In this document: one piece after another, positions 25,351 through 33,761 of the stretch
Position numbering within the stretch: position 1 is the first letter of the stretch
Layout: each line of letters opens with the position of its first letter
Assembly: GCA_966211965.1 (NCBI GenBank)
Contig: CBIHON010000017.1
Coordinates: forward strand, 37,314 to 101,313
DNA: 64,000 bases
DNA from: CBIHON01 sp966211965
GTDB taxonomy: Bacteria > Pseudomonadota > Gammaproteobacteria > Burkholderiales > Burkholderiaceae_D
Direction: 5' to 3'
Position numbers and translations under genes: made by a program
The notes under the pieces: generated by a model
The model's input: the letters and a program-made list of their open reading frames with translations, nothing else
Told to the model about the DNA's origin: nothing
Databases searched by the model: none

Positions 25351-26295
25351 TTATCTGCGCGCGGCACGCACCTGCCGCAAGGCTTCGGCCGCAGCATGAT
25401 CGCCGGCACAATCGACGACGATCCGTTCCGGCATCGAGCGCAGCCAAGTCAATTGCCGTTTCGCCAATTGCCGGGTCGCGGCGATGCCTTTTTCACGCAA
25501 TGCCTGGCGATCGTAGGCGCCGTCGAGGAATTCCCATGCCTGGCGATAGCCGACGCAGCGCATCGACGGCAAGCCAAGGTGCAGGTCACCGCGCGCGCGC
25601 AGCGCCGCCACTTCCTCGATCAGGCCGCCGCCCGGTGCCTCCAGCATCGCGTCGAAGCGGGCCGCGATGCGCGCATGCAGCACGCTGCGATCTGAGGGTT
25701 CCAGCGCCAGGGGCAATATGTCGAAGGGCAGTTCCGGTTTGGGGGTCTTGGCCAGCAATTGCGACATTGGCTGGCCGCTCAATTCGATGATTTCCAGCGC
25801 GCGCTGGATGCGTTGTGCATCGTTCGGTTTCAGGCGTGCGGCGGTCTCAGGATCGAGTTGGGCGAGTTTGGCATGCATGGCCGGCAAGCCGAGTGCCGCT
25901 GCTTCGGCGTCGAGCCGTGCGCGCAATGCCGGATCGGCTGCGGGCAGGACATCGAGCCCGTCTTTCAATGCCTTGAAGTACAGCATCGTACCGCCGACCA
26001 GCAAGGGAAGTCTGCCGCGCGCCGCGATTTCGCCGACCAGGCGCAGCGTGTCTTCGCGGAATTGCATCGCGGAATAGGCTTCGCGCGGATCGATAATGTC
26101 GATCAAGTGATGCGGTACCTCGGCGCGTTCCCGCAGCGAAGGTTTGGCGCTGCCGATATCCATGCCGCGATACACCAGCGCGGAATCGACAGAGATGATC
26201 TCGGCGGGAATCTCGCGCGCGATTTCGAGCGCGGCAGCGGTCTTGCCGGACGCGGTCGGCCCCATGATCGCGACGGCCAGTGTCTTGCGGCTCAT
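25351..26295 (-). CDS. miaA: tRNA dimethylallyltransferase
   Basis: A 314-residue enzyme adding the dimethylallyl group to A37 of tRNAs reading U-starting codons. Walker A GPTASGKTAAAL lies at residues 11-22, the DSALVYRGMDIGSAKP substrate motif, PHHLIDIIDP, GGTMLYFKAL and QRIQRALEI are conserved, and the C-terminal QLAKRQLTWLRS ends the family domain. Its ATG (26295) overlaps the stop of the MFS gene upstream. In most proteobacteria miaA directly follows mutL; here a transporter gene sits between. Confidence 0.97.
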   Translation of the reverse strand: MSRKTLAVAIMGPTASGKTAAALEIAREIPAEIISVDSALVYRGMDIGSAKPSLRERAEVPHHLIDIIDPREAYSAMQFREDTLRLVGEIAARGRLPLLVGGTMLYFKALKDGLDVLPAADPALRARLDAEAAALGLPAMHAKLAQLDPETAARLKPNDAQRIQRALEIIELSGQPMSQLLAKTPKPELPFDILPLALEPSDRSVLHARIAARFDAMLEAPGGGLIEEVAALRARGDLHLGLPSMRCVGYRQAWEFLDGAYDRQALREKGIAATRQLAKRQLTWLRSMPERIVVDCAGDHAAAEALRQVRAARR

Positions 26296-27506
26296 GCTGG
26301 CTTCGGTGCTGCATAAGGGAGGACGCGTACCGCGCCGAATATCAGGATCCCGAGCGTACAAGAGATCAGCGCTAGCGGATACAGCGTGCCGTTGACGGTC
26401 GCGCCCACCACGCTGCCGACCAGCAGCGCCACCAGCATGTAGAGCGCGCCCATCAGGCCGGCGGCGGTGCCGGCCTGCTGCTGAAACGGCGAGACCGAGC
26501 CCGATTGGGCGATCGGGAAATTGATGCCGTGTCCGCACATGGTCAGGAACATCGCGATCGACACCAGCGACCAGTGCCCGGCGCCGGCCGTCACCGCGCA
26601 GAGGAACAGCAGACCTGCCGCCAGCGAGACCGCACTGCCGACGCGAAAGGTACGGGCAGCGCCGCGCCTGGGCAGCATGCGGCGGCAAAGAATCGTGCCC
26701 CACATATAACCCGACACGCCGAACGCGAAGCAATAGCCGAACCATTCGGTCGGTACCTGCAGGATGCGGATCAACACGAAGGATGAGCCGGAGATGAATG
26801 AGAAAATCGAACCGTAGGACAGGGCGCCGGGTAAAGCATGCGCCCAGAATTCACGCGAGCCGAGTACCAGACGGTAATTGCCAAGCAATCCCGACAAATC
26901 GGTGGCGCGCGGATTTTTGTGGACATTGGTTTCCGGCAGCAGTAGGAAAGTGATCGCCAGCAGGCAGGCCGAAAAAATCCCGAGCGCGGCGAACGCGGCA
27001 CGCCAGCCGAAAGCGACTTGCAGGTAAGAGCCGAGTATCGGGCCGAAGATCGGCGCCAGCGAGAACCAGGTGCTGGCCCTGGCGATGACCCGCACGCCGT
27101 CCTGCTGCGCATAGGCGTCGCGCACGATGGCGCGCGCCACGATCACGGCTGAGCAACAGCCCAGTGCCTGCAGAAAGCGTGCTGCGATCAACAGGGCGAT
27201 CGACTGCGCCAGTCCGCACAAGGCCGATGCGATCACATACAGCGCGAGGCCGTACAGTAAAACCGGACGTCGTCCGAAGCGGTCCGACAACGGGCCGACG
27301 ATCAGTTGCGCGCAACCGAAACCGGTAACGAACAGCGACAGCGTGAGCTGCACCGTCGAGGTCGACACGCCGAATCCGCTCGCCAGACTCGGCAGCGACG
27401 CCAGGTAGAGGTCGGTCGACAAGGGCTGCATCATCAGGTACGCGGTGATCAGGATCAGCAGCGGGGCGTGGGCGTATGCGGGAAGTGGACTGATGCTTGA
27501 GCTCAT
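26292..27506 (-). CDS. Bcr/CflA family multidrug efflux MFS transporter
   Basis: A 404-residue drug:H+ antiporter with twelve TM helices. The family start (LILITAYLMMQPLSTDLYLA with SLPSLASGFGVS), the motif A loop GPLSDRFGRRPVLLYGL, and motif C-like GPILGSYLQVAFGWRAAFA are clear. It overlaps miaA by 4 bases and lies 82 bases after mutL, so it is part of a mutL-MFS-miaA run. Substrate not shown. Confidence 0.92.
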   Translation of the reverse strand: MSSSISPLPAYAHAPLLILITAYLMMQPLSTDLYLASLPSLASGFGVSTSTVQLTLSLFVTGFGCAQLIVGPLSDRFGRRPVLLYGLALYVIASALCGLAQSIALLIAARFLQALGCCSAVIVARAIVRDAYAQQDGVRVIARASTWFSLAPIFGPILGSYLQVAFGWRAAFAALGIFSACLLAITFLLLPETNVHKNPRATDLSGLLGNYRLVLGSREFWAHALPGALSYGSIFSFISGSSFVLIRILQVPTEWFGYCFAFGVSGYMWGTILCRRMLPRRGAARTFRVGSAVSLAAGLLFLCAVTAGAGHWSLVSIAMFLTMCGHGINFPIAQSGSVSPFQQQAGTAAGLMGALYMLVALLVGSVVGATVNGTLYPLALISCTLGILIFGAVRVLPYAAPKPA

Positions 27507-27588
27507 TGATATTTGTTGTAAATATTCTGATTCCGGTTACGGCATGTCGCCCGCACAGCAGCGCACGCTACGAATGGGCATTTGCCGG

Positions 27589-29406
27589 CTACTGTCCACG
27601 CATGAATAACTTGTCCAAATCCCCCAAGGCCATTTGCACCCAGGTCGGCCGTCCGTGGTTGCATTGATCCGCGCGCTCGGTCGCTTCCATCTGCCGCAGC
27701 AGCGCGTTCATCTCCGGCACGGTCAGCGCGCGGTTCGCGCGCACCGCGGTATGGCAAGCCAGCGTGCCGAGCAATTCATTGCGCCGTTCCAGCAGCACGC
27801 GCGAGCCGCCGAACTCCCGCACGTCGCGCAACACATCGCGCGCCAGCGTCTGCGCATCGGCATTCTTGAGCAGCGCGGGAACTGCGCGTACCGCCAGCGT
27901 GGTCGGCGACAGTACCGCGATGTCGAAGCCGAGCGATTGCAGGATGTCCTGGTTTTCTTCGGCCGTGCCGACCTCGACCGCATCGGCATAAAACGTCATC
28001 GGAATCAGCAGCGGCTGTACCTGCATTGCATCGGCATCGAGTGCGTTCTTCAGTTGCTCGTACAGGATGCGTTCGTGCGCGGCGTGCATGTCTACCAACA
28101 CCAAACCCTTGCTGTTCTGCGCCAGCACATAGATGCCGTGCAGTTGCGCCAGCGCGAAGCCGAGCGGGAACTCGTCCGCCGGCAGCGGCTGTGCCGAAGC
28201 TTGCGTTGACGGTTGAAACGCCGGTGCGGGTATTTCGCGTGCGGCGCCGTCGGCAAACAGCGCGCCGTAGTTGGCCACGCTCTGTCCGACACCCGGCGCG
28301 GCTGAAAACTGCGCGCCAAAAGAAGATTGCTGCTGTTCCCTGATCCATGGCATCGGCGCATTCGGCTTGACCGGCGCCGGGGCCGGCGCAGTGCCGAAGG
28401 CAGTGGCGGAAGTCTGCGCGAGCGCCCGGCTCACCGCATGGAAGACGAATTGGTGCACCGCCCGGCTGTCGCGAAAACGCACTTCGATCTTGGACGGGTG
28501 AACATTGACGTCGACCAGCGCCGGGTCGAGATCGAGGCTCAAGACGTAAGACGGATAACGGTCGCCATGCAGCACATCCTGGTAGGCCGCGCGCACCGCA
28601 TGGGTCAGCAGCTTGTCGCGCACGAAGCGGCCGTTGACGTAAAAATATTGGGCATCGGCGCGCGCCTTGGATGCCGTCGGCAAGCCGACATACCCATGCA
28701 GGCGCAAGGGCCCGGCCGCTTCTTCCAGCGCCAGCCGCGCTTCGGCGAATTCGCCGCCGAGAATATGCGCGCTGCGCTTGGCGACTTCGCTCACATTCCA
28801 GTGGTCGACCGTCTTGCCGTTATGCGATAGCGAGAAGGCGACGTCCGGACGCGACAAGGCGATGCGGCGCACGACCTCGGCGCAATGACCGAATTCGGTT
28901 TGTTCGGACTTCAGGAACTTGCGCCGCGCCGGCGTGTTGAAATACAAATCCTGCACATCGACGGTCGTGCCCGGCGCGCCGGAAGAGGGCGTGACTGCGC
29001 CCGATGAGCCGCTGATTTCCCAGGCATGGGCGGCATCGGCAGTACGTGAAGTCAGCGTCAGTAGCGCCACCGATGCGATCGATGCCAGCGCTTCGCCGCG
29101 GAAGCCGAGCGTCGCGACGTTTTCCAGATCGGTCAGCGAGGCGATCTTGGAAGTGGCGTGCCGTGCCAGCGCCAACGGCAACTGCTCGGCTGCGATGCCG
29201 CGTCCATTGTCGGTGATCGCGATGCGTTTGACGCCGCCTTGCTCCAGTCGCACAGTGATGTTGGTCGCACCCGCATCGAGCGCATTTTCGAGCAATTCCT
29301 TGACGACGGCGGAGGGCCGTTCGACCACTTCACCCGCGGCGATTTGCGAAATTAACTGGTCGGGCAGGGGCTGGATCGGGCGTGCGGGAAGGTGAGGGGC
29401 GTTCAT
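27589..29406 (-). CDS. mutL: DNA mismatch repair protein MutL (endonuclease-proficient type)
   Basis: A 605-residue MutL. The N-terminal GHKL ATPase has ISQIAAGEVVERPSAVVKEL, DNGRGI and GFRGEALASI. A Pro/Ala/Gln-rich linker (about residues 340-420) precedes the C-terminal dimerisation domain. That domain carries DMHAAHERILYE, which fits the DQHA-X2-E-X4-E nicking motif, plus ACHTAVRANRA and CNHGRPT metal-site motifs, so this MutL should nick DNA itself. This agrees with the absence of MutH in Betaproteobacteria. The ATG at 29406 is the family start; the frame runs on to 29784. Confidence 0.96.
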   Translation of the reverse strand: MNAPHLPARPIQPLPDQLISQIAAGEVVERPSAVVKELLENALDAGATNITVRLEQGGVKRIAITDNGRGIAAEQLPLALARHATSKIASLTDLENVATLGFRGEALASIASVALLTLTSRTADAAHAWEISGSSGAVTPSSGAPGTTVDVQDLYFNTPARRKFLKSEQTEFGHCAEVVRRIALSRPDVAFSLSHNGKTVDHWNVSEVAKRSAHILGGEFAEARLALEEAAGPLRLHGYVGLPTASKARADAQYFYVNGRFVRDKLLTHAVRAAYQDVLHGDRYPSYVLSLDLDPALVDVNVHPSKIEVRFRDSRAVHQFVFHAVSRALAQTSATAFGTAPAPAPVKPNAPMPWIREQQQSSFGAQFSAAPGVGQSVANYGALFADGAAREIPAPAFQPSTQASAQPLPADEFPLGFALAQLHGIYVLAQNSKGLVLVDMHAAHERILYEQLKNALDADAMQVQPLLIPMTFYADAVEVGTAEENQDILQSLGFDIAVLSPTTLAVRAVPALLKNADAQTLARDVLRDVREFGGSRVLLERRNELLGTLACHTAVRANRALTVPEMNALLRQMEATERADQCNHGRPTWVQMALGDLDKLFMRGQ

Positions 29407-29527
29407 TATGAGATTATAGCGCTGGGCCAATGCTGCCCGCCCACTGCCGCTTGGCCGGACACCCCGGCGCCTGCTATTTATTGGCCGGACTGGTAGTGTA
29501 TGATTCCCGCCGCAACCAAGGAGAATT

Positions 29528-30172
29528 ATGGATTTCATGCAATTTCTCGAGATGATTTTGCACGTCGACAAGACGCTTGGCATTCTCATCGAGCAATATG
29601 GCACGCTGGTATACATCGTGCTGTTCGCAATTGTTTTTTGCGAAACCGGACTGGTGGTATTTCCCTTCTTGCCAGGAGACACCTTGCTCTTCATCGGCGG
29701 CGCATTTTGTGCGACCGGCGCGATGAATATCTGGCTCTTGATGGGGCTGCTGGTCGCCGCAGCCGTCAGCGGCAATACCGTCAACTACTGGATCGGCAAC
29801 GCAATCGGCCATAAGGTATTTACTCACGACTACAAATGGCTGGACAAGGCGGCGCTGCAAAAGACGCATGCCTTCTATGAAAAGCACGGCGGCAAGACCA
29901 TCGTGCTGTCGCGTTTCGTGCCGATTGTGCGGACCTTTGCCCCTTTCGTCGCCGGCGTATCGGAAATGACGCACGTCAACTTTCAGATCTTCAACGTTGC
30001 CGGGGCCCTGTTGTGGGTCGTGGGGCTGGTGGCGGGCGGGTACTTCTTCGGCAATATTCCGATCATTCGCGATCACCTGAACACGATCGTCCTGCTGGGC
30101 GTCGGCGCGGCGGTCATTCCGCTTGCGCTCGGCGGCTTGTGGAAGTTTTACCGGAAGATGGCGCGCAATTAG
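29528..30172 (+). CDS. DedA family membrane protein
   Basis: A 214-residue DedA/SNARE-associated (VTT) protein, linked in the family to undecaprenyl-phosphate or phospholipid flipping and membrane homeostasis. AAGGAGAAT precedes the ATG. Typical parts: FCETGLVVFPFLPGDTLLFI, a re-entrant G-N-x-x-N-Y-W-x-G (SGNTVNYWIGN), and the conserved LSRFVPIVRTFAPFVAG with its essential Arg residues. Four or five TM helices. It is divergent from mutL. Confidence 0.93.
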   Translation: MDFMQFLEMILHVDKTLGILIEQYGTLVYIVLFAIVFCETGLVVFPFLPGDTLLFIGGAFCATGAMNIWLLMGLLVAAAVSGNTVNYWIGNAIGHKVFTHDYKWLDKAALQKTHAFYEKHGGKTIVLSRFVPIVRTFAPFVAGVSEMTHVNFQIFNVAGALLWVVGLVAGGYFFGNIPIIRDHLNTIVLLGVGAAVIPLALGGLWKFYRKMARN

Positions 30173-30206
30173 CGTTCTCAATACCTGGACTGGGGAGACT
30201 TGTTTG

Positions 30207-31622
30207 ATGCGATCGGGGATTCGTAAGCTCACGTCATGTGCGGGAGCCTTGTTGGCGTTGAGCACTCTGGTTTCGTGCGGCACCTTTTCCCCAAGGCAGG
30301 CCGATTCGGTTTTTGACAAAGAGATCGAAGCGGCCTGGGTGGTATTGGGCGAAAACGGCAATGGCATCGCGCGTGTCATCACGACCGCAACCGTTTGCCC
30401 CGATCTGGTCCAAGACGGCACGGCGCAAAAAATGGCCGTGCGCATGGCGGCGGCGACCGTCGCGCAACGCGGCACCGCCAGCAGCGTCGCCGATTCCAAG
30501 CCTTCTGCATTCCCGGTGCTGACCTGCGAAGCGCTGCTCGGGAAAAACCTGCGATCAGCCCAGGTCGGCGGGCGCGCCTTGCCGCTGCCGCAAGCCGAAC
30601 CGAAAAAAATCATCGTGCTCGCCGATACCGGCTGCCGCATGAAAAAAGCGGACAACGCCTACCAGTCCTGCAACGATGGGGCGGCTTGGCCCTTCAAGCA
30701 GATCAGCGATACCGCCGCTGCCTTCAAGCCCGACCTGGTGATCCATATCGGCGACTATCATTATCGCGAAACGCTTTGCCCGGACGGCAATGCCGGTTGC
30801 GCCGCCAGCCCCTGGGGCTATGGCTGGGATACCTGGCGCGCCGACCTGTTCCAGCCGGCTGCCGCCCTGTTGGCTGCCGCGCCCTGGATCATGGTGCGCG
30901 GCAATCATGAAACCTGCCTGCGCGCCGGCCAGGGCTGGTGGCGTTTCCTCGACCCGCGTCCACTCGTGCCGGGGCGCGATTGCAACCGCGATGCCGACGA
31001 TGCCATCGGCGACTACAGCGCGCCTTACGCGGTGCCGATCGGCGGCGATGCGCAATTGATCGTATTCGACTCGGCCAAGGTTCCTTACCGGCCGCTGGGG
31101 GCAAGCGATCAGGCCTACCCGATCTACATGGAGCAGTTCCAGCAAGTGAACCGTATGGCCGATGCGGCGGGCACCAACATTTTCATGAGCCACCACCCGG
31201 TCCTGGGTTTTTCACCCGATCAGAGAAAAGACGGCACCTTCGAAGTCAAACCAGGCAATGCCGCGCTCCAGGCCATCATGCAGCGCATCAATGCCAAGCG
31301 CCTGTTCCCAAGCAAGGTGCAGATGGCGCTGGCCGGCCATGTGCATTTGTTCCAGGCAATCGGTTTTTCATCCGATCATCCGGCGCAAATCGTTTCGGGC
31401 AATGGCGGCAGCGCCAGCGACCTCGCCTTGCCGGACACGCTGGCGCTCGGCGTCACGCCTTACCCGGATGCGGTGGTCAGCAGTTTCAGCACCAGCCAGA
31501 CCTTCGGGTTCATGACGCTCGAACGCCAGGGGCGCCAATGGCTGATGAAGTCGGTGGATCGGGAAGGGAAGCTGATGAACACTTGCGTGCTGGAGGATCA
31601 GAAGCTGGAGTGCGCGCATTAG
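30207..31622 (+). CDS. Metallophosphoesterase lipoprotein
   Basis: A 471-residue calcineurin-like phosphoesterase with a lipoprotein signal (LALSTLVSCGTFSP), so it should sit in the periplasm or outer membrane. Metal-ligand motifs are in order: LADTGCR (Asp), HIGDYHYR (Asp/His), RGNHETC (Asn-His), SHHPVLG (His) and AGHVHLFQ (His-x-His). Substrate unknown; the similar purple-acid/PhoD-like enzymes act on phosphomonoesters or diesters. An N-terminal domain of about 130 residues precedes the catalytic part. It starts 35 bases after dedA and may be co-transcribed with it. Confidence 0.9.
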   Translation: MRSGIRKLTSCAGALLALSTLVSCGTFSPRQADSVFDKEIEAAWVVLGENGNGIARVITTATVCPDLVQDGTAQKMAVRMAAATVAQRGTASSVADSKPSAFPVLTCEALLGKNLRSAQVGGRALPLPQAEPKKIIVLADTGCRMKKADNAYQSCNDGAAWPFKQISDTAAAFKPDLVIHIGDYHYRETLCPDGNAGCAASPWGYGWDTWRADLFQPAAALLAAAPWIMVRGNHETCLRAGQGWWRFLDPRPLVPGRDCNRDADDAIGDYSAPYAVPIGGDAQLIVFDSAKVPYRPLGASDQAYPIYMEQFQQVNRMADAAGTNIFMSHHPVLGFSPDQRKDGTFEVKPGNAALQAIMQRINAKRLFPSKVQMALAGHVHLFQAIGFSSDHPAQIVSGNGGSASDLALPDTLALGVTPYPDAVVSSFSTSQTFGFMTLERQGRQWLMKSVDREGKLMNTCVLEDQKLECAH

Positions 31623-31626
31623 GCAT

Positions 31627-31694
31627 TAGAGCAGTTTTATCCTGACCGCACACGGCCAATCTTGCGCCTGTACAGTCAGGCTGAAACTGCTCTA
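31627..31694. repeat. 20-bp imperfect inverted repeat after the phosphoesterase gene
   Basis: Arms 31627-31646 and 31675-31694 match in 18 of 20 bases around a 28-base centre. The outer bases read TTAGAGCAG...CTGCTCTAG, sharing TAGAGC with the ends of the perfect repeat at 5614-5672, so both may be remnants of related short elements. No T-tract follows. The rest of the gap (31695-31896) shows nothing recognisable. Confidence 0.55.
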
Positions 31695-31896
31695 GTGCTG
31701 AGACGCATAAATTTCGAAACATAAAAGTGTGCCTTGCCGCGCCCTACGTCGCCTCGCCGGCCGCGTTGGAATCCTCGCGATAGGCCGGCTATCGCTGCGG
31801 TTCGCGCCTGGTTTGACGCAACAATGCATCATTTTTATTTGTTTCGAAATTGATGAGTCTCAGCACTAGTCTTTGCGTTTTGCACTGACTGCACCA

Positions 31897-31930
31897 ATAA
31901 AAAAGCGAGGCCGAAACCTCGCTTTTTTTT
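31897..31930 (-). terminator. Intrinsic terminator of aspA
   Basis: Stem GCGAGG/CCTCGC with loop, flanked by A-run and T-run (31897-31903 and 31923-31930), so it can act on both strands. It lies 42 bases beyond the aspA stop; no plus-strand gene is near enough to need it. Confidence 0.75.
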
Positions 31931-31971
31931 CGCTTGGTTGCTTTGGATGAGCCGCTGGCGGCGATGCCGTA

Positions 31972-33393
31972 TTACTCCCTGCTGGTCGCCAGCATCCGCG
32001 GCTGCGTCAACTTCGCCGGCTGCAAAATGTCGTCCAGCTTTTCCTTGGTCAGCAAGCCTTTTTGCAGTACCAGTTCATACACGCTCTTGCCGGTGATCAG
32101 CGCTTCCTGCGCTACCCCGGTCGCGTTGCTGTAACCGATATACGGATTCAAGGCGGTGACGATGCCGATCGAGTTTTCGACGATGGAGCGTAGGCGGTCG
32201 CGGTTGGCGGTGATGCCGTTGACGCAGCGCTCGGCCAAGGTCAGGCAGCCGTTGCGCAAGTGCGTGACGCTTTTGAAAATGCTGTGGGCGATGATCGGTT
32301 CGAAGGCATTCAATTGCAATTGACCGGCTTCGGCGGCGAAGCTGACCGTGACGTCGTTGCCGATCACTTCGAAGGCAATCTGATTCACCACTTCCGGGAT
32401 CACCGGGTTGACCTTGCCGGGCATGATGCTGGAGCCGGCTTGCATCGACGGCAGGTTGATTTCGCCCAGGCCGGCGCGCGGGCCGCTGGACAAGAGGCGC
32501 AGATCGTTGCAGGTTTTCGAGAGCTTGACCGCGACGCGCTTCAACACGCCCGAGAGTTGCACGAAAGAGCCGACGTCTTGTGTCGCCTCGATCAGGTTGG
32601 GCGCGGTCAAGAGCGGGATGCCGGTGATTTCCGACAGGTGGCGGCAAACCACGCTGGCATATTGAGGATGGGCATTGATGCCGGTGCCGATCGCGGTGGC
32701 GCCGAGATTGATTTCACGGATCAGGCCGGCCGCTTCGCGCAGGCGCTCCTGGTCTTCGGCCAGCATTACCGCATAGGTGCTGAATTCCTGGCCGAGCGTC
32801 ATCGGGACTGCGTCCTGCAACTGTGTGCGGCCCATTTTCAGATCATCCTTGAACTCTTCGGCCTTTGCTTCGAAGGCCAGGCGCAGCACGTCCATTGCAT
32901 CGACCAGCCGGTAGATGCCGAACCAGGTTGCGACTTTCAATGCAGTGGGGTAGACGTCGTTGGTGCTTTGGCTCAGGTTGACGTGTTCGTTCGGATGCAG
33001 GTACTGGTATTCGCCGCGCTTGCGATCGAGGTGTTCCAGTGCACGGTTGGCGATGACTTCGTTGGCGTTCATGTTGGTGGAGGTGCCGGCGCCGCCCTGG
33101 ATCACGTCGACCACGAAGTGCTCATGCAATTTGCCGGCACGGATTTCTTCACAGGCTTTGACGATGGCGTCGGTGCTGGTTTGATCCAGCAGATCGAGTT
33201 CGCGATTGCTCAGTGCGGCAGCTTGCTTGACGCAGGCCAGCGCATTGATCAGATCGGGATAGATGGAGATCGGTGTTCCCGTGATGGGGAAGTTTTCTAC
33301 GGCGCGCAAGGTGTGTACGCCGTAATATGCTTGCGCCGGAATCGAGCGGTCGCCGAGCAGGTCGTGCTCGATTCTATGAGTGTGGGATGGCAT
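31972..33393 (-). CDS. aspA: Aspartate ammonia-lyase (aspartase)
   Basis: A 473-residue enzyme converting L-aspartate to fumarate and ammonia. Start at 33393 after AAGGAATT; the protein starts in family style (RIEHDLLGDRSIPAQAYYGV). Signature motifs: GAGTSTNMNANEVIANRALE, GRTQLQDAVPMTLGQEF, and the catalytic SS loop GSSIMPGKVNPVIPEVVNQ. The GSSIMPGKVNP loop carries the catalytic Ser. Distinguished from fumarase by the EHDLLG start and ATAIGTGINAHPQY. Fumarate formed here could feed the dicarboxylate metabolism implied by the dct genes further right. Confidence 0.94.
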   Translation of the reverse strand: MPSHTHRIEHDLLGDRSIPAQAYYGVHTLRAVENFPITGTPISIYPDLINALACVKQAAALSNRELDLLDQTSTDAIVKACEEIRAGKLHEHFVVDVIQGGAGTSTNMNANEVIANRALEHLDRKRGEYQYLHPNEHVNLSQSTNDVYPTALKVATWFGIYRLVDAMDVLRLAFEAKAEEFKDDLKMGRTQLQDAVPMTLGQEFSTYAVMLAEDQERLREAAGLIREINLGATAIGTGINAHPQYASVVCRHLSEITGIPLLTAPNLIEATQDVGSFVQLSGVLKRVAVKLSKTCNDLRLLSSGPRAGLGEINLPSMQAGSSIMPGKVNPVIPEVVNQIAFEVIGNDVTVSFAAEAGQLQLNAFEPIIAHSIFKSVTHLRNGCLTLAERCVNGITANRDRLRSIVENSIGIVTALNPYIGYSNATGVAQEALITGKSVYELVLQKGLLTKEKLDDILQPAKLTQPRMLATSRE

Positions 33394-33690
33394 GGAATTC
33401 CTTTTCGTTGGTCTGGTCGCACCGGTGCCGCACCGGCTTGCAATGGAGCGAAGCCGCGATATGGCTTGCAGTAAAAATATTCTACGCCGGTGCGCGTCGA
33501 CGGCTATGCCGTTTTGGTATAGGCTATGCACGGACGGTATAGGCCGGCTTTGCAAATATGGAGGGGATTAAAGCAGATATCGGAGAACTCAGAGACAATG
33601 CGAGAAATTACTTCGGCTTCTCAGAGTTTTCTATGGCTGTATTTTGATTTGCTGATGCGCAAAAAATGGTGCCATCAAAATGGTGCCCTC

Positions 33691-33725
33691 AAAAAGAATG
33701 CCGAATGTCGGCATTCTTTTTTATT
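33691..33725 (-). terminator. Intrinsic terminator after the first MCP gene
   Basis: A hairpin AGAATGCCGA/TCGGCATTCT with a 3-base loop flanked by A- and T-runs lies about 37 bases past the MCP stop. The rest of the gap (33394-33690) is AT-rich and contains a duplicated AAAATGGTGCC (33664-33688); no gene is seen. Confidence 0.75.
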
Positions 33726-33761
33726 GAACTTTTAGAGGCTCATAAAGTGTCGAGCGAAGAA

